A DNA stretch of 64,000 nt from Eumeta japonica (taxonomy: Eukaryota > Arthropoda > Insecta > Lepidoptera > Psychidae), in assembly GCA_005406025.1 (NCBI GenBank), contig BGZK01000478.1, positions 248,001 to 312,000 of the forward strand, given 5' to 3'. The notes below the pieces were generated by a model. That model was not told the DNA's origin and searched no databases. It saw only the letters and a program-made list of their open reading frames with translations. Positions within the stretch are counted from its first letter, which is position 1. Every line of letters begins with the position of its first letter. Positions 13,205-24,568 of this stretch are shown piece by piece. A program made the translations under genes and the position numbers.

Positions 13205-13445
13205 CTTACACTAATACGACAAAATACGGTATACTATATGACAAAACAAAAGGTTATACGACTTATACGATACAATAGGACATGGTATGACACTACACGA
13301 CATAATACGACACGACATGACACTACATGCGAAAATATGATAGGAAAGGACACCAGGTGTCACTACAACAAAACAGGACACGACACAAAATGAATCAACA
13401 GACACTATATGACACAACACGACACAACATGTTACGACATGCATT
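13205..13445. repeat. degenerate GACAC/GACAT satellite, right part
   Basis: The tract is built from variants of a five-to-seven-base unit (acgac, gacat, gacac, tatacg), for example ataatacgacacgacatgac. It creates a 77-codon minus-strand ORF of low complexity (Val/Cys/Ser rich), which I treat as a by-product of the repeat. Confidence 0.65.
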
Positions 13446-14529
13446 ATCAGAGTAAACTTACATAAGATTTAAATATACAAATATTCTATTTTGTCTATTA
13501 ATAGTTCTTATTACAGTATTCTTACCGAATCAATTTTGGTTATGAGGTTGTGTTATATATTGACTTTTAGATTCTAAGGTTTTTGAATTTAGTAAGAATT
13601 TTTTTCGTGTAATCCGCGTTTACTTATTTTTTGCGACAATAATAAAATAATTTTGAGAAACCCAATATTTTAATGGCCTAAATTGTCATAGAAGCTGAGG
13701 TTTGACATCCTACACGATAAGTTAACACTGATAGTAAAATATTTTCTTATCAAGGTACAATTTTTTCCTTTGTTTTTATTGATATAATTTTATGACGTTT
13801 ACAATGCATTAGTTGGTTTGTAGTCCATTTGAAATTATAATTATCTATTTGGATTCCGTTAAATATATTTGTCTTGTTATTCAGTCATTTTGTTTCCATA
13901 TCACATTAAGATATTTGCTTATAACATCACATATATCTTTCTCTTAATTCGCTTAATTGGCTTTTTTTTTTAAATTCCATTTTGTGAACTCTTTTTTATC
14001 TTCCATACTTCTTCGAGTATTATTTATCAAACAAATTTTATCCACATTTGAAATTAGTTTGATTCATTATTTCTTTTAATTCTTGCTGGAATTCCTTTTC
14101 TTTGTAAAAAAAAACTTCAGTTCACTGAGTAAATCCGCACTTATTATTCTGTATTTTGCTTTATAAATTTGTTAAAAATGTATGCCTTTCTTTGTAATTA
14201 TAGAGCAACTTCTTTAGCTTTGTATACCACTTTGTATACAACTTTTGATTAGTATCTTATAAACATTCTCATCGCGACCCTCGAGTTTACTTTTCGTGAT
14301 ATGTTTTGACTTTTGTACAAACGTCCATAAATTTCGATATGTATATAAAACCTTTTATGATATCCCAGAGAATATCACAGTGAATACCAAAATTAATATC
14401 TACCAAATTGTCAAAACAAAAGAGAAAAAAAAAATGATAGTGTTCAATGTAGGTTAATATTTAATCACAGTTTGAACACGTAGTTTCTATTCAATCAATA
14501 ATATAATGGACATTAATAACACAATAATT
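13446..14529. other. AT-rich stretch without a gene
   Basis: The sequence is T-rich (about 13850-14240), with no long ORF and no recognised repeat head. Confidence 0.5.
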
Positions 14530-14564
14530 GACATTACCGCCCATTTAGAATGGGCGGTAATGTC
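14530..14564. repeat. perfect 16-bp hairpin
   Basis: The arms gacattaccgcccatt (14530-14545) and aatgggcggtaatgtc (14549-14564) are exact complements with a 3-base loop. The right arm is the start of the retroelement tail that follows. The left arm is an extra inverted copy of that start. Confidence 0.85.
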
Positions 14565-14648
14565 GAAATGAACTTATTAATGACGTATTTCAAGTGTAAT
14601 TTCATTACCTACGAAATAAAGATATTTTTGATTTGATTTGATTTGATT
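14549..14648 (+). repeat. retroelement 3' end with (GATTT)n tail, copy 1
   Basis: The motif order is: aatgggcggtaatgtcgaaatg, shared in part with 17393, then ttattaatgacg, then tttcaagtgtaatttcatta, then cctacgaaataaagatattt, then gatttgatttgatttgatt. The AATAAAG plus a short tandem tail is what a non-LTR element or SINE 3' end looks like. No coding part is attached. Confidence 0.6.
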
Positions 14649-14649
14649 A

Positions 14650-17269
14650 TAAACTCGGTTTGGTCACTTAACTTACATCAGACATCGTCAAATGTATTCG
14701 TAAGAATAATAACATCAAGATTTTTCAGAACAATCGTGGAATATTGTACAGATGTTAAAGTTACATAAAACCAGCGTCGAACAATCAACGGAATGGGCAT
14801 CCAAACAGAAGTTCGTTAGGGCCCGCGCGCCACGTCGTCGGATCGGAATTTTGCTGAAAATGCCGCGCGTCAAATGGAAAAAAGGCTAACGTCTGATTGT
14901 ACTTATTTTAGTCTGTATATTAGCAAACTCATACTGTACAATGTCTACCTCTAGGAAAACGTCATACTCATCGTAATTTTAGCTGCATTTCGTTTCCAAT
15001 AATGTACACTAAATATTTTCTATCGATAATCAACTTGATCAAATGACGATATAAATATAAGTATTAATACGATACGCAGGATTTAAATCAATTTTTTAGA
15101 ACACACTTTATATGTACTGGCAAGTTGAGGAACGTAATAAAAGTTTCTGGAGTCGTTAATAATTAAATTTTACATTAACATTTATGAAAAAGTGTATTCA
15201 ATATAAGAACTATTGGAATCTGTTTACAAAGCGAATGACAAATTAATTCAGAATAATATTTAATGCCTTGTTCTAATAATAATATTTTTATAAAATGACT
15301 ATTTTAATTTTATTGTAAAAATATTGTTATAACAGGGCAAAAAGGTAATTTGTCAAACAATATATTACTCTCTCGCCGGTGTTCAATATTGCCTGAAATA
15401 TAATATGCACAATTTAAACATTCAAAAACGTTATAAACTTTTATAACTACCGAACACAAGGTAAAATAACTGAAAATAAAAATGAAACGAGACGACGAAA
15501 AAGTCATTTCAACGACTATTGTTTCCTTTTGATACAGTTTTTGAACTGGCAATGCTGAATGTATTGTTTCCTTTAAAATCATATTATGAAATAATTACTG
15601 TCATCTGTAAAGCAATTGCCAAACCTTGACAATTTGGACGTCAGAGTTGCGAGCGTATGTTTTCCTCTTATGTTGATTCTATGACGAGCGCCTACTTTTA
15701 ATGTTTTTACATATTTGCGTAATATTTCAGCAAATATACTATACTTCCAGTTTCTAGCTTGTAAATAGCTCAAATAGCTATCTCGTAAAACAAATATGGC
15801 TCAAATATGACCAATTTTCCTTCAAAGCGGAACACCGTATAATATTATTACAGTTACCAGAGTTACATTGTTTCTGTGTATACTATTTTATATACATATT
15901 GAAGTATACAGATTGCTGTGCTTAAAATTTTCCATCACAATATTAAAGATTAAAAATGTCATTCACATAAAAAAAATATGTGTGCAGTTCACAGTGCGGT
16001 AGTGAAGACTTCAGAAAAGTAAACTGCTATAGAATGATACGAATACAGTATCAGAAGTGGGACAATCATAGGATTTATTTATTGTAATATTGATACCAAG
16101 TTTAAAAATAAATTAATATTTTATTATTCAGCTTTCATGTTTTCAATTTCAACAAATGATAATACACAAGCTTACATAATTACACACATCTAATTTTCTC
16201 GCATTCTATCTCATTCTATCACAGGTTAAATCCTATAAATGTGTATGCTTATCTCTTTTTGCTGTCGCTTTTTTGTTATATTGAGTTTCAAATCACAATG
16301 GTGCTAAAAGACTATTTCGTCAAGTTAGATAAATTTTACGTCGAATGGCCCGTTCAAATAAAAAAATGTGAGGTAGGAACATTTATCGTTGACAATTAAA
16401 TTCAGTTGATATTTATAATTTTTTTGTTGCTTATTTAAATTGATATTTCAATGAATTAACATTTATATTAAGAATACATTAAGATAAATAGTTAAAGTTC
16501 TATTTATTGCTAATATTAAATAAATGCTTTGCTTACATGGTCATTTTTCATGATTACATAATATTATATTACGAACGTAAAGATATTGAAAATTAAGAAA
16601 AAAAGAGGATGGAAATAAATAAAAGAGACGCACTAATGTACCTCAGAATGAGAGTCGTTCTGGTCATTGTTTATCTTTATCAGTATAAACTCTTTAGTAC
16701 ATACTCATCATTTGATTGATCATTTAAAGGCTCGAGAAATAATTTCTGAAGATTCACTGTACAGCGAGAACGTGGACACACTCAATCTATCTTTATTAAG
16801 CACTGTATTCATAAAAAAGCAGGTTCTTCAGGGAGCTAGTTAAGCCACTTTTAGTATAACTCACATAGTCATATGGCAAAATTATTTATGTTTAGATAAA
16901 ATCATTTTATTATTTTTATTTATTTTATTGCAATTTAACTAAAATAGTTTTTGATAGTGAGTATCATTATGGTAGCATTGTTGATGTGAAATATCTATTA
17001 GTACGCCTCCGTGGCAACCGTGACGGCAAACGGCATGACGTTCTCGTATGACGTCATACTCTTTCTCCGCCGCCGTTCTCTACTACTTCAGGTAGACTAT
17101 ATACGCCGTTCCTTCTCCGTGTCTCTTGTATATTCCATACATTAAATTATTCTAATATAGCAAAGCAATTTAACAGTTCCTTCATCCACTTCCTTGAATT
17201 CATTTTCCCGTGTTATTACTATGTCGTGAACTTCACTATGATATCATAACACTAGAAATTATGAGATCC
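14650..17269. other. no gene seen; small GC patches at 14815-14875 and 16995-17110
   Basis: The two minus-strand ORFs at 15310-15582 and 15579-15773 look random. The patch at 16995-17110 contains tatgacgtcatac, a palindrome with a full TGACGTCA (CRE-type) core, and CpG-rich text (ctccgccgccgttctc). It might be regulatory, but nothing ties it to a gene. Confidence 0.4.
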
Positions 17270-17493
17270 TAGCACTTTTATAATCTATGGTTGCCAAAAC
17301 AAACCTTTGATCATATCCCAGTGCCAGACAGCAGTCACTTCGGGCCCAACTTGAGTTTCTTGCCCATTCTTCTCTCGGTGAAGCAGCATTTGGAATGGGC
17401 GGTAATGTCGAAATGAATTTATTAATGACGATTTCAAGTGCAATATCATTACCTACGAAATAAAGATATTTTTGATTTTTTTTTGATTTTGAA
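17270..17493 (+). repeat. retroelement 3' end, copy 2 (longer)
   Basis: This copy carries the same aatgggcggtaatgtcgaaa block (about 17393) and cctacgaaataaagatattt end as 14549, with a T-rich tail ttgatttttttttgatttt. About 120 extra upstream bases are present (cagtgccagacagcagtcac and tcttctctcggtgaagcagc). A minus-strand ORF of 114 codons spans it but is antisense to the repeat, so it is rejected as a gene. Confidence 0.6.
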
Positions 17494-17494
17494 T

Positions 17495-17555
17495 GGTCCA
17501 CGTGATGTAGCATATCCAACACGTAGTGTGTCGGATATGCTACATCACGTGGACC
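17495..17555. repeat. 28-bp near-perfect hairpin
   Basis: The left arm 17495-17522 starts ggtccacgtgatgtagcata. The right arm 17528-17555 is its reverse complement with one mismatch, and the loop is gtagt. It directly abuts the 3' tail of the repeat at 17270. Confidence 0.85.
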
Positions 17556-17599
17556 CACAATGTGCATTGGTGGAAGAATGTTAATTAAAAGATAAATGA

Positions 17600-18384
17600 T
17601 CAAATATAGTCTAAAAATTTTACCAAACTGCTTTAAGGCCCCTGAAGCTGAAGTTTTGTTTAAGCATAACCAAAGTTATGCCAACTAGGGCCAACTTTTC
17701 AATGTGACTTTTATAATATGAAATTTCTTAAGCTAGACAATTCTATCAAGTTGGGTGGTCGCTCGTGTTGCAACCTTGAACTACGTAGCTAGATTTCGAT
17801 AATCACTTTACATATCCACGTAATGAAAATAAAAAAGTATATGTATATATACAAAAATATGGTCAAAAGTTATTTGGCATAATTTTGATAATCCTGGACC
17901 TTTAAAAATATTTCTTCAGCCGCGAAATTAACAGCGAGTAAAAAATGTAGGTACACCCTTTCATCAATAAAACATGGCGCAGAAACGAAATGGAACAATT
18001 AAATTTATTTGTGCACACATGAGGTGCTATTAAGGTTTAAATTGAATTTCATTCGTTTGTATTGACTGACATGATTGAATACGCCTTCAGGTAAAAAAAC
18101 AAATCCTCTTTTGTTGCATTTTCCATGTGCACCGCTATTATTTTCTTTATGATTTATCATTGATATTTCAAAACTTTTTCAGGATTTAGTATCCAAATAA
18201 AAACACTTATTACTTGTGTTTTGTCTGTACGCGCGAGCTATGAGTAAAGCTTTCAAATTCTCTCAATTCTAATTCTATTATCCACGTTGTCAGTATAGCT
18301 TCAGCTTCAAAAGACAACGGGACGTCTTTTAGCGTGATTAGCTAATAAAACTTTTTAATTCAACTATCTCTTACCTTTGGTTTT
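17600..18384. other. no gene seen
   Basis: AT-rich sequence with no ORF of interest and no clear repeat motifs beyond simple runs. Confidence 0.45.
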
Positions 18385-19345
18385 GCCCGCGGGATCACAG
18401 AACGAAAACCTTTACTTTTTATACCGTTTACTGTAGTGTGCTCTACATTTTAATTTTGGTCCCTTTGTAGGTTTTAATGAAATTTTGTTCTTAATTGCAA
18501 TGAAATTATTCCGGCTATTGATTCCGATTCCGATCTTACTCTTGATTCTGATTTCAGTCTCATTATCAACCTTAACCCCGATTTCAAATTAGCGCTCTAT
18601 TTCCATTTTTAAAGTTTCTCTGTCCGTTGCGATTCTGGTTCTGTCATCAGTTTCGGTTGCACAATCAACTTCAAACTCGAGTCTGCGCTCGATTTCAATC
18701 CTGATCCCACATTCGTTTCCGATCCCGATACTGCTTTCGATTTTCATTTCGATCGCACTCTTAATTCTATTCTAAGTTCTATTTCAAGACCATAATCCAA
18801 CTCTATATATAATATTCGACTACGATCTATTCAGCTTCTTGAAATGAAAAGAAATCAGACATCAAAATATACAAATTTTAATAGCATTTACTTTCGGATC
18901 TACTTATATATACACAAAATGAATTATTATTTTTTTCTTGTAGATTCCATTTCAATTATTTCCTGATCTCACTGTTAATCGGGATTGACATATCGTAATT
19001 AAAAATATGATCCCTTTTTGTTTTGACTTCGACACCAGTCCCATTTCTTGTTACGTTTCAGATCCCACTATGGGTTCCCAATCCGATATAGCTCTAGGTC
19101 CGGATTGGAGTACCGATTCTGATTTATATCATCCTTTGGGTAACGTTTTCTGCAATAACATGTCATCTTATGATGATTACAAAAAAAAAATGTATTTACG
19201 CACTCAAATATTTTATTGTGTCGTAGCGTTCATTTTATTTCGCTTTTATTCATGCCACCGCTTACATTCCCTCGCTTACATTTCCTTTGATATCGACATT
19301 GCTCTAGTTGACAGGAGTAGTTCAGACATCGAGAGTTTCAATTTT
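18385..19345 (+). repeat. hexamer-body dispersed repeat, longest copy
   Basis: The segment has a head remnant tttgcccgcgggatcacaga and then nearly 900 bases of degenerate gattcc/gatccc/gatttc units (for example gattccgattccgatctta and gatcccgatactgctttcga). A plus-strand ORF of 125 codons (19007-19384) falls in it, rich in Asp, Ser and Pro as such hexamers dictate. I do not regard it as a gene. Confidence 0.6.
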
Positions 19346-19737
19346 TTAACCATTTATATTTTCATATTACGATTTTGTTCATAAAAAACATTTTCAGCAA
19401 TAAAATGTAAGATATATTACATATTATTGCTGTAGATAACAGTCTATATCGAAAATGAAACTGTTGCATATACGAGAAGGAAAGAAAATATAATATCAGC
19501 TTAGTGTTTTCTGAGACTTAACTCATGTTGTTTTAAAAATTATTGTTAATAAACTAAAATTAAAGAAAAACCTAAAATTACAAATAAACATTTCTTCAAC
19601 CGGAACGTCATTGACAGACTGAAGCATGGTGCTCAAACAAGACAGTCCGATTTATAGGAAACAAATAAGAGAATTTAATTAATATGTGAAACAATACTGA
19701 TCAACAACGTGTTTGTAGACTATATAATCATATGCAT

Positions 19738-19799
19738 GTTAAACATATATTCTTTCTTCTGTATTAAAAATAATAGAGAAGAAAGAATGTATGCTTAAC
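19738..19799. repeat. 23-bp inverted repeat with 16-base spacer
   Basis: The left arm is 19738-19760 (gttaaacatatattctttct then tct). The right arm is 19777-19799 (agaagaaagaatgtatgctt then aac). They pair with about three mismatches. Confidence 0.75.
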
Positions 19800-20717
19800 A
19801 CTTTATATAATGAAGTTCTTAGAATTTTTCCCATTATCAATGTACCAACTATTACACATACATTAAGCTGTAACCATTTAATTCACAAAATAAATATCAA
19901 AAGAAATCGAAAAACAACGTTGTTATTTGATATTTATGGGCGAAACCGAAAAGCGCACCTAGAATCTGATCGGGCGTACCAGAAAAATCTGAAGAATATC
20001 TAAATATTTTGCTGAATGTAATGGCTGAATTTTGAAAGGTGTACTGCTTTTAGCCGATGACATCCCCTTTCCTTTTGTAACTTGATAATAAGATCTAAGC
20101 TACATTCGAAAGGGGCCAACTCGAATGAATATTCTTTGCCATAAACAGAGATTTTTAAAATCGATTCACAAATAACAAAGCTATCGCTGAACACACACCA
20201 AAGAAAATAGTCTAACTGGAAACTTGTTTGAAGTCGCAACAACAGTACCAATTTCATTTCAAAGATGTTCTTTTAGAAATTATTAAAAAGAACAGAGGGA
20301 AATCTCTGGTTTAATAAAGTTGCAATCTGTATAGTTCGTTGTCAAGCTGCAAGAGAAAATGTCACAAACCAACGAAGTTATAACTCCTCGTCTTTTTCGC
20401 ACAGTGGAAAATACAATGTTCCTTTTCTTAAAAAGACGCAAACCCGTCTACATGTTCATTGTATTTGAATTTCCTTGCCTTTTTGAAATATTTACAAATA
20501 GTTGACATACGAGTTTAGATTCATCATGTGATTTTTCATTGTAGCCAAAAAAAAAAATTGTGGTGTACCCTCTCAACTTAAATCTCAAATCTATTGTCCA
20601 TGAATAAATATATGTTTTATTACAAAATTCATACATGAAGGCATACGTATAATATTTCACTAAAGTTTTACCATAATCAAATCAATGAAATAAGCTCGCG
20701 TAGAGGACAAATATACT

Positions 20718-20727
20718 TACTTTGATT

Positions 20728-20788
<61 letters not shown>

Positions 20789-20795
20789 CAAAGTA
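20718..20795. repeat. (AT)n microsatellite capped by 13-bp inverted arms
   Basis: About 52 bases of alternating AT/TA (20731-20782) lie between tactttgatttat (20718-20730) and its exact reverse complement ataaatcaaagta (20783-20795). The whole 78-base block is close to a perfect palindrome and could form a cruciform. Confidence 0.85.
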
Positions 20796-20814
20796 ATAAA
20801 TTAAAGTATGTATA

Positions 20815-21010
20815 TATAGCTTTAGCCCGCGCCTCCCCCTTGTGAACACAGAACGATTTCCTACATTTTTGTATTGACTGATGATGCCTTGCCCATAATT
20901 ATTCCGATCCCCTTCTCATCCTTGATTTTGTCTCATCATAATACCGATTCCGGTTTAGCTCCAAATCTTAATTCTGGTTCCACTTTTGATTCAATTCCAA
21001 TAGTTTACGT
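20815..21010 (+). repeat. hexamer-body dispersed repeat, copy
   Basis: The head is tagcttta then gcccgcgcctccccct, followed by tgtgaacacagaacgatttc, then gactgatgatgcc, then a hexamer body (attccgatccccttctcatc). The order of parts is the same as at 7618 and 30722. Confidence 0.6.
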
Positions 21011-21339
21011 AACTCACGAATTTATTTTAACTTGGAATTTGTCGTATATAAATTTTGCAATATGTGCCTAAACTACAAATGAATTGGAAAGAGACTGAAT
21101 GAAATTCATCGAGCTCGATAGATTTGATGTTGAAACTGCTCCTGCCTACGTATTGTAGTCTTCGTGAACGGTCTAGGCTTTACTGGTTACTCAAAAAATG
21201 TTAGCTCAAAAAAATTTAATCCTCATTAGATTTGATTGCGTTCGTTTGTTACTAACAATTAATCGTCCTCTGAGCTGGGCGTAAACTAACATTTAACAAT
21301 ATTTTTTTTAAGAATCAGATATGCCCGTGCCTTTAATTA

Positions 21340-21445
21340 ATTGCAGAATTGATTTCTTTATTTTTAATATTAGCTGTTTTCCTCAATTCTGTTCCCGGTC
21401 ACGGTCCTGTTATCGATGTCAATCCTGGTTCCATTTTCCATTTTT
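21340..21445 (+). repeat. hexamer-body dispersed repeat, fragment
   Basis: The segment contains ctcaattctgttcccggtca, then cggtcctgttatcgatgtca, then atcctggttccatt, but no clear head. It is a short degenerate fragment of the same family. Confidence 0.4.
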
Positions 21446-21614
21446 CTCCATTTTAATAGTATGAATAGACTATAACCATCTACAAATAATTCCGCGTCGA
21501 ATAGTCAATGTACCATGCCAATTCTTTCCGTAGTTTTAAAGCGATGTCCGAACAAAAAAACATTTTCATTATCTATTATACAAAAGAGTAAAATTGAATG
21601 TCATATATATCTAC

Positions 21615-22051
21615 GTACAGTCCAAACTATTGGACTTAGAGATGTAAAATTTCGCAAAGACGTTCTTTATAACGTAAGCTAGCACTAAGAAAGGGTTTTT
21701 TGAATTTCAATTACTGAGGGTGTAAAAAGGGTGAAATACTGTCATGTGAAAAATTGAACCAGTTGAGGCTATAGATGTCAAACTCAACTTTATAGTTATT
21801 TATAGAAAGAATACAATAATAACATCCTTTTTCCCTAATTAACCCTGAATGATTAAATAAGGGGTGCAATGTGGTATGGAAAATTTAAACCACTAAAGCT
21901 ATTGATTTTATAATTTATGTTTTAGTTTATTGTTATTAAGATAAGACAAATGACATACGTCGTTTTAAAATTAAAAAAACTAAAGGAAATGAAATTAGGG
22001 TAGAAATTTTTATATTGGAAAATCAAACCAGTGAAGCTATTGACACCAATA
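21615..22051 (+). repeat. diverged tandem array, left part
   Basis: Units of roughly 100-150 bases carry the motifs gggtgaaatactgtcatgtg or ggggtgcaatgtggtatgga, then aaattgaaccagt or aaatcaaaccagt, then gaagctattga or gaggctataga. At least three copies are visible (from about 21715, 21855 and 21985). The array stops at the poly-A of the LINE at 22052 and resumes after it at about 23265. Confidence 0.55.
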
Positions 22052-23215
22052 TTTTTTTTTATGCGCCGCCTCCGTGGCTTAGTGACCACGGCCTTTGTAT
22101 TCTAATTGTCAAGTTTATTCTGTCTCACTAGTATCCGTCTCTTTCGTTCCCAGAGATCGGAGGGTAAGGTTATGTTAATGTGTTTTTTTTTTGTGTAGGT
22201 ATTTTATGACTTATTTTTATTTTAATTTCATATTATTATTTTTTTTCATTTCTTTTAACTATTCTACTTTTTTCATTTATTATTATTACTGTTTATTTTA
22301 TTTTTGTATAACTCTTATTTTATAACTATTTTTTATAACTTATATCTCAATTGCAGTTTTTCCTTACTTTATGTCTTATTCTTTACTTATTTCTATGTCA
22401 CAATTGCTATTGTTAATTACTAAGTTTTCCCTACCATCCTAGGATCATCATCTTATAAATAAATAAATCTGACATTTTATTTCACTTTCTACTCTTTCAA
22501 TTTTTAATATTATCTACATTTCATATGCACCTTACATTTACCTTATTTGCTTTTAGTTCCATATCCACTAACTATTTAACTTATTGCATTGGTTTAGCGC
22601 CGTATCGCAAAATCTCATAAACTTTTCTTTTCTTATTATCCATGATTGTCGGGAAGTTCCGCCTCCCGACAATGACGCCAATTTCCGCCTCCAGTGCTAC
22701 AAGATCCCGAAGGAACATTGGGTATTCCTCGAGAACGTGCAGCACGTCCTGGATCTTTGCGGGGTCACAAACGCAATACGGCGAGTCCTTCAATTTAAGC
22801 ATGTGTAGATTTTGTGCGAATCCAACGTAACCCGTAAGGATTTGCGCCATTGGGGACGTAATTTCCATTTGTTGGAGGACCCGGTACGCCTGTTACACAC
22901 GGGAAAAGAAGCATTTGGTGCTTTCACCCGTGCTTCCTTCGGCGTATTGCTCTTGCCACTCTTCCAGGCTCGCCGCCCTGATCACCTTTTTCGCGTACGA
23001 TAGCGGAAACTTATCATAGTCCGCTGCCATCTTTTTGGTTAGGGCGGCACGCCTGGCAAGCTTGTCTGCACGCTCGTTATCAGCTATTCCGGCATGCGCT
23101 CTAACCCAGAATAGACGCACAGCCCTGCCTTCCGCAACGATCTCGAAGATGTCACGCCTAGCTTCATGAGCCAGAGGGTGATAGGACACCAACATTTGTA
23201 TTTTAGTTACTAATC
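22052..23215 (-). mobile_element. 5'-truncated non-LTR retrotransposon (R1/Jockey type)
   Basis: Read on the minus strand, the element has a truncated ORF2 C-terminus (23195 to 22581), an AT-rich 3' untranslated stretch of about 500 bases, and a terminal A run (T run 22052-22060 on plus). It interrupts a tandem array, since the same array units lie on both sides. The 5' end near 23200-23215 lacks the RT domain, as expected for 5'-truncated target-primed insertion. I could not see a clear target-site duplication. Confidence 0.7.
22581..23195 (-). pseudogene. LINE ORF2 C-terminus: RNase H domain and zinc knuckle
   Basis: The N-terminal visible part is the end of an RNase H domain: LFWVRAHAGIADNERADKLA has the W-V-x-A-H-x-G...N-x-x-A-D pattern that carries the late catalytic residues of LINE RNase H. 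A linker follows (SYAKKVIRAASLEEWQEQYA), then a zinc-knuckle-like region SPYCVCDPAKIQDVLHVLEE. Its expected last Cys is replaced by Tyr (EEYPMF). One in-frame TAA at 22893-22895 splits the frame where a sense codon is expected before QAYRVLQQ; downstream of it the frame continues to about 22581. The piece is therefore dead: truncated at the 5' end, with a nonsense codon and a lost Cys. Family membership is well supported; clade (R1 versus Jockey) is from general resemblance. Confidence 0.75.
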
Positions 23216-23264
23216 ACAAATAAAATATAATGAATATTTGAATGAATGAATATAATAAATGTTT

Positions 23265-23425
23265 TAATTTTGGAAAAGTAACTCTGAAAGAGTGAAATAA
23301 GGGATGAAATGTTGTATGGAAAACCAAAACCGCTGAAGCTATTGAGCAGAAAATTCAGAAATTGTAATCACTGAAGCTATTGATTCAGTGATTGATTAAA
23401 GCTATTGAAACAGTTTTAGTTTTGT
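23265..23425 (+). repeat. diverged tandem array, right part
   Basis: The segment contains gagtgaaataagggatgaaa, then tgttgtatggaaaaccaaaa, then ccgctgaagctattgagc, and a second 'ctgaagctattgattcagtg'. This continues the units seen before the LINE at 22052. Confidence 0.5.
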
Positions 23426-23689
23426 TACGGTTTTATGCTACTACCTAAATCTGTAGGGTCTGATTACATACAATTTTTTGTTAAGTATTCTATAATTTTT
23501 AGAGTTCCTTACATCAAAAGGAAAAAGGACCCTTACAAAATCATTTCGTTCTACGTTGTCTATCTATCAAGATCTCACTGGGATCCGTGGATGTATACAG
23601 GCTTCATTATCATATTTCTACCACTAAAAATTCTGAACATTCTTTTACTCATAGAAATTTACATTATTTCCATACTACATTACATACAT

Positions 23690-24130
23690 TTGCTACGTCT
23701 GCATCCAAATCAGAACCAGACTGACTGTTACCAGAATCAAATTTGTACACAGGACAAAAATAGAATCTAAATTTAAGACCGAGCACGAAATCGAAAATTA
23801 CATCAAAGTTAAAATCGAGTAAGGGATGAAAATGAGAATCAATAGCGTGACCGAAAACAGAATGAGAAGTAGATGAAAATGAGAAGTAGAAGACTGGGAT
23901 CGAAAATAGAATCGGAATCTTTTTATATAAAGACTGGAGTGGAATCAAAAGCGGGCTACGTTTGGAATTGATTATGAAAGAAATTTACATCGAGATTAGG
24001 ATAAGGATCAGATTAGAGAACAGGGCTGTGATAGGGATCTTGATTTCATGATGGGAGCTGTATACAATATGAAGGATTTCATTTTATGTCTACGTAAGCG
24101 GAGCCTAGGACAAAAGCTAGTGTATATAAA
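23690..24130 (-). repeat. hexamer-body dispersed repeat, reverse-orientation copy
   Basis: On the minus strand the head reads tagcttttgtcctaggctcc then gcttacgtagacataaaatg, then gaaatccttcatattgtata. A hexamer body follows (gatccctatcacagccctg, gattccactccagtcttt). It is the inverse of the copies at 7618 and 20815. Confidence 0.55.
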
Positions 24131-24480
24131 TATATATATAATGATAATGACGACAACAGCAAATGATAATGATAATGATTTCTTTCTCACCACAATGAGG
24201 CAGCGTGTCTCTAATAGTACATTTTACAATTAAATACTTATCATAAGATTATGAGAGACTGGTGCCTAAGTTGGGTACAGAGCACCTGTATTATAGGTCA
24301 CCAGGGCCCCATCCCGTAGTATGTGTACTTGATGAACATTATGAGAAGATCAGTTGTTAGGCAGTTATTTAAGAAGGTAAGATATAAGATTACAGCAGTA
24401 TTTCGGATAAGCATTCGTACTTATAAAAAGTTACAATGCAGTGAGCGTTAAAATAAAATAAAGTTTTTTTTAGGTATTAC

Positions 24481-24481
<1 letters not shown>

Positions 24482-24532
<51 letters not shown>
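24482..24532. repeat. (AC)n microsatellite
   Basis: About 25 uninterrupted CA dinucleotides within the 3' region of the LINE remnant. Confidence 0.95.
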
Positions 24533-24534
<2 letters not shown>

Positions 24535-24568
24535 ATTAAAAAATATATTAAATATGGATAATAACGTT

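Noticed and set aside
13211..13444. 77-codon Cys/Val/Ser-rich minus ORF, superficially like a small Cys-rich peptide
   Set aside because: It is the translation of the GACAC/GACAT satellite and has no signal peptide or conserved Cys spacing.
17259..17603. 114-codon minus-strand ORF
   Set aside because: It is antisense to a retroelement tail and includes both arms of a 28-bp hairpin, so its protein is a by-product of repeats.
19007..19384. 125-codon plus-strand ORF, the longest but two in the window
   Set aside because: It lies in the hexamer-body repeat; its Asp/Ser/Pro-rich start is dictated by the gattcc/gatccc units.
22066..22090. tRNA-like 'cctccgtggcttagtgacc' as a SINE head
   Set aside because: It sits in the 3' end of the LINE next to the A run and lacks box B downstream.
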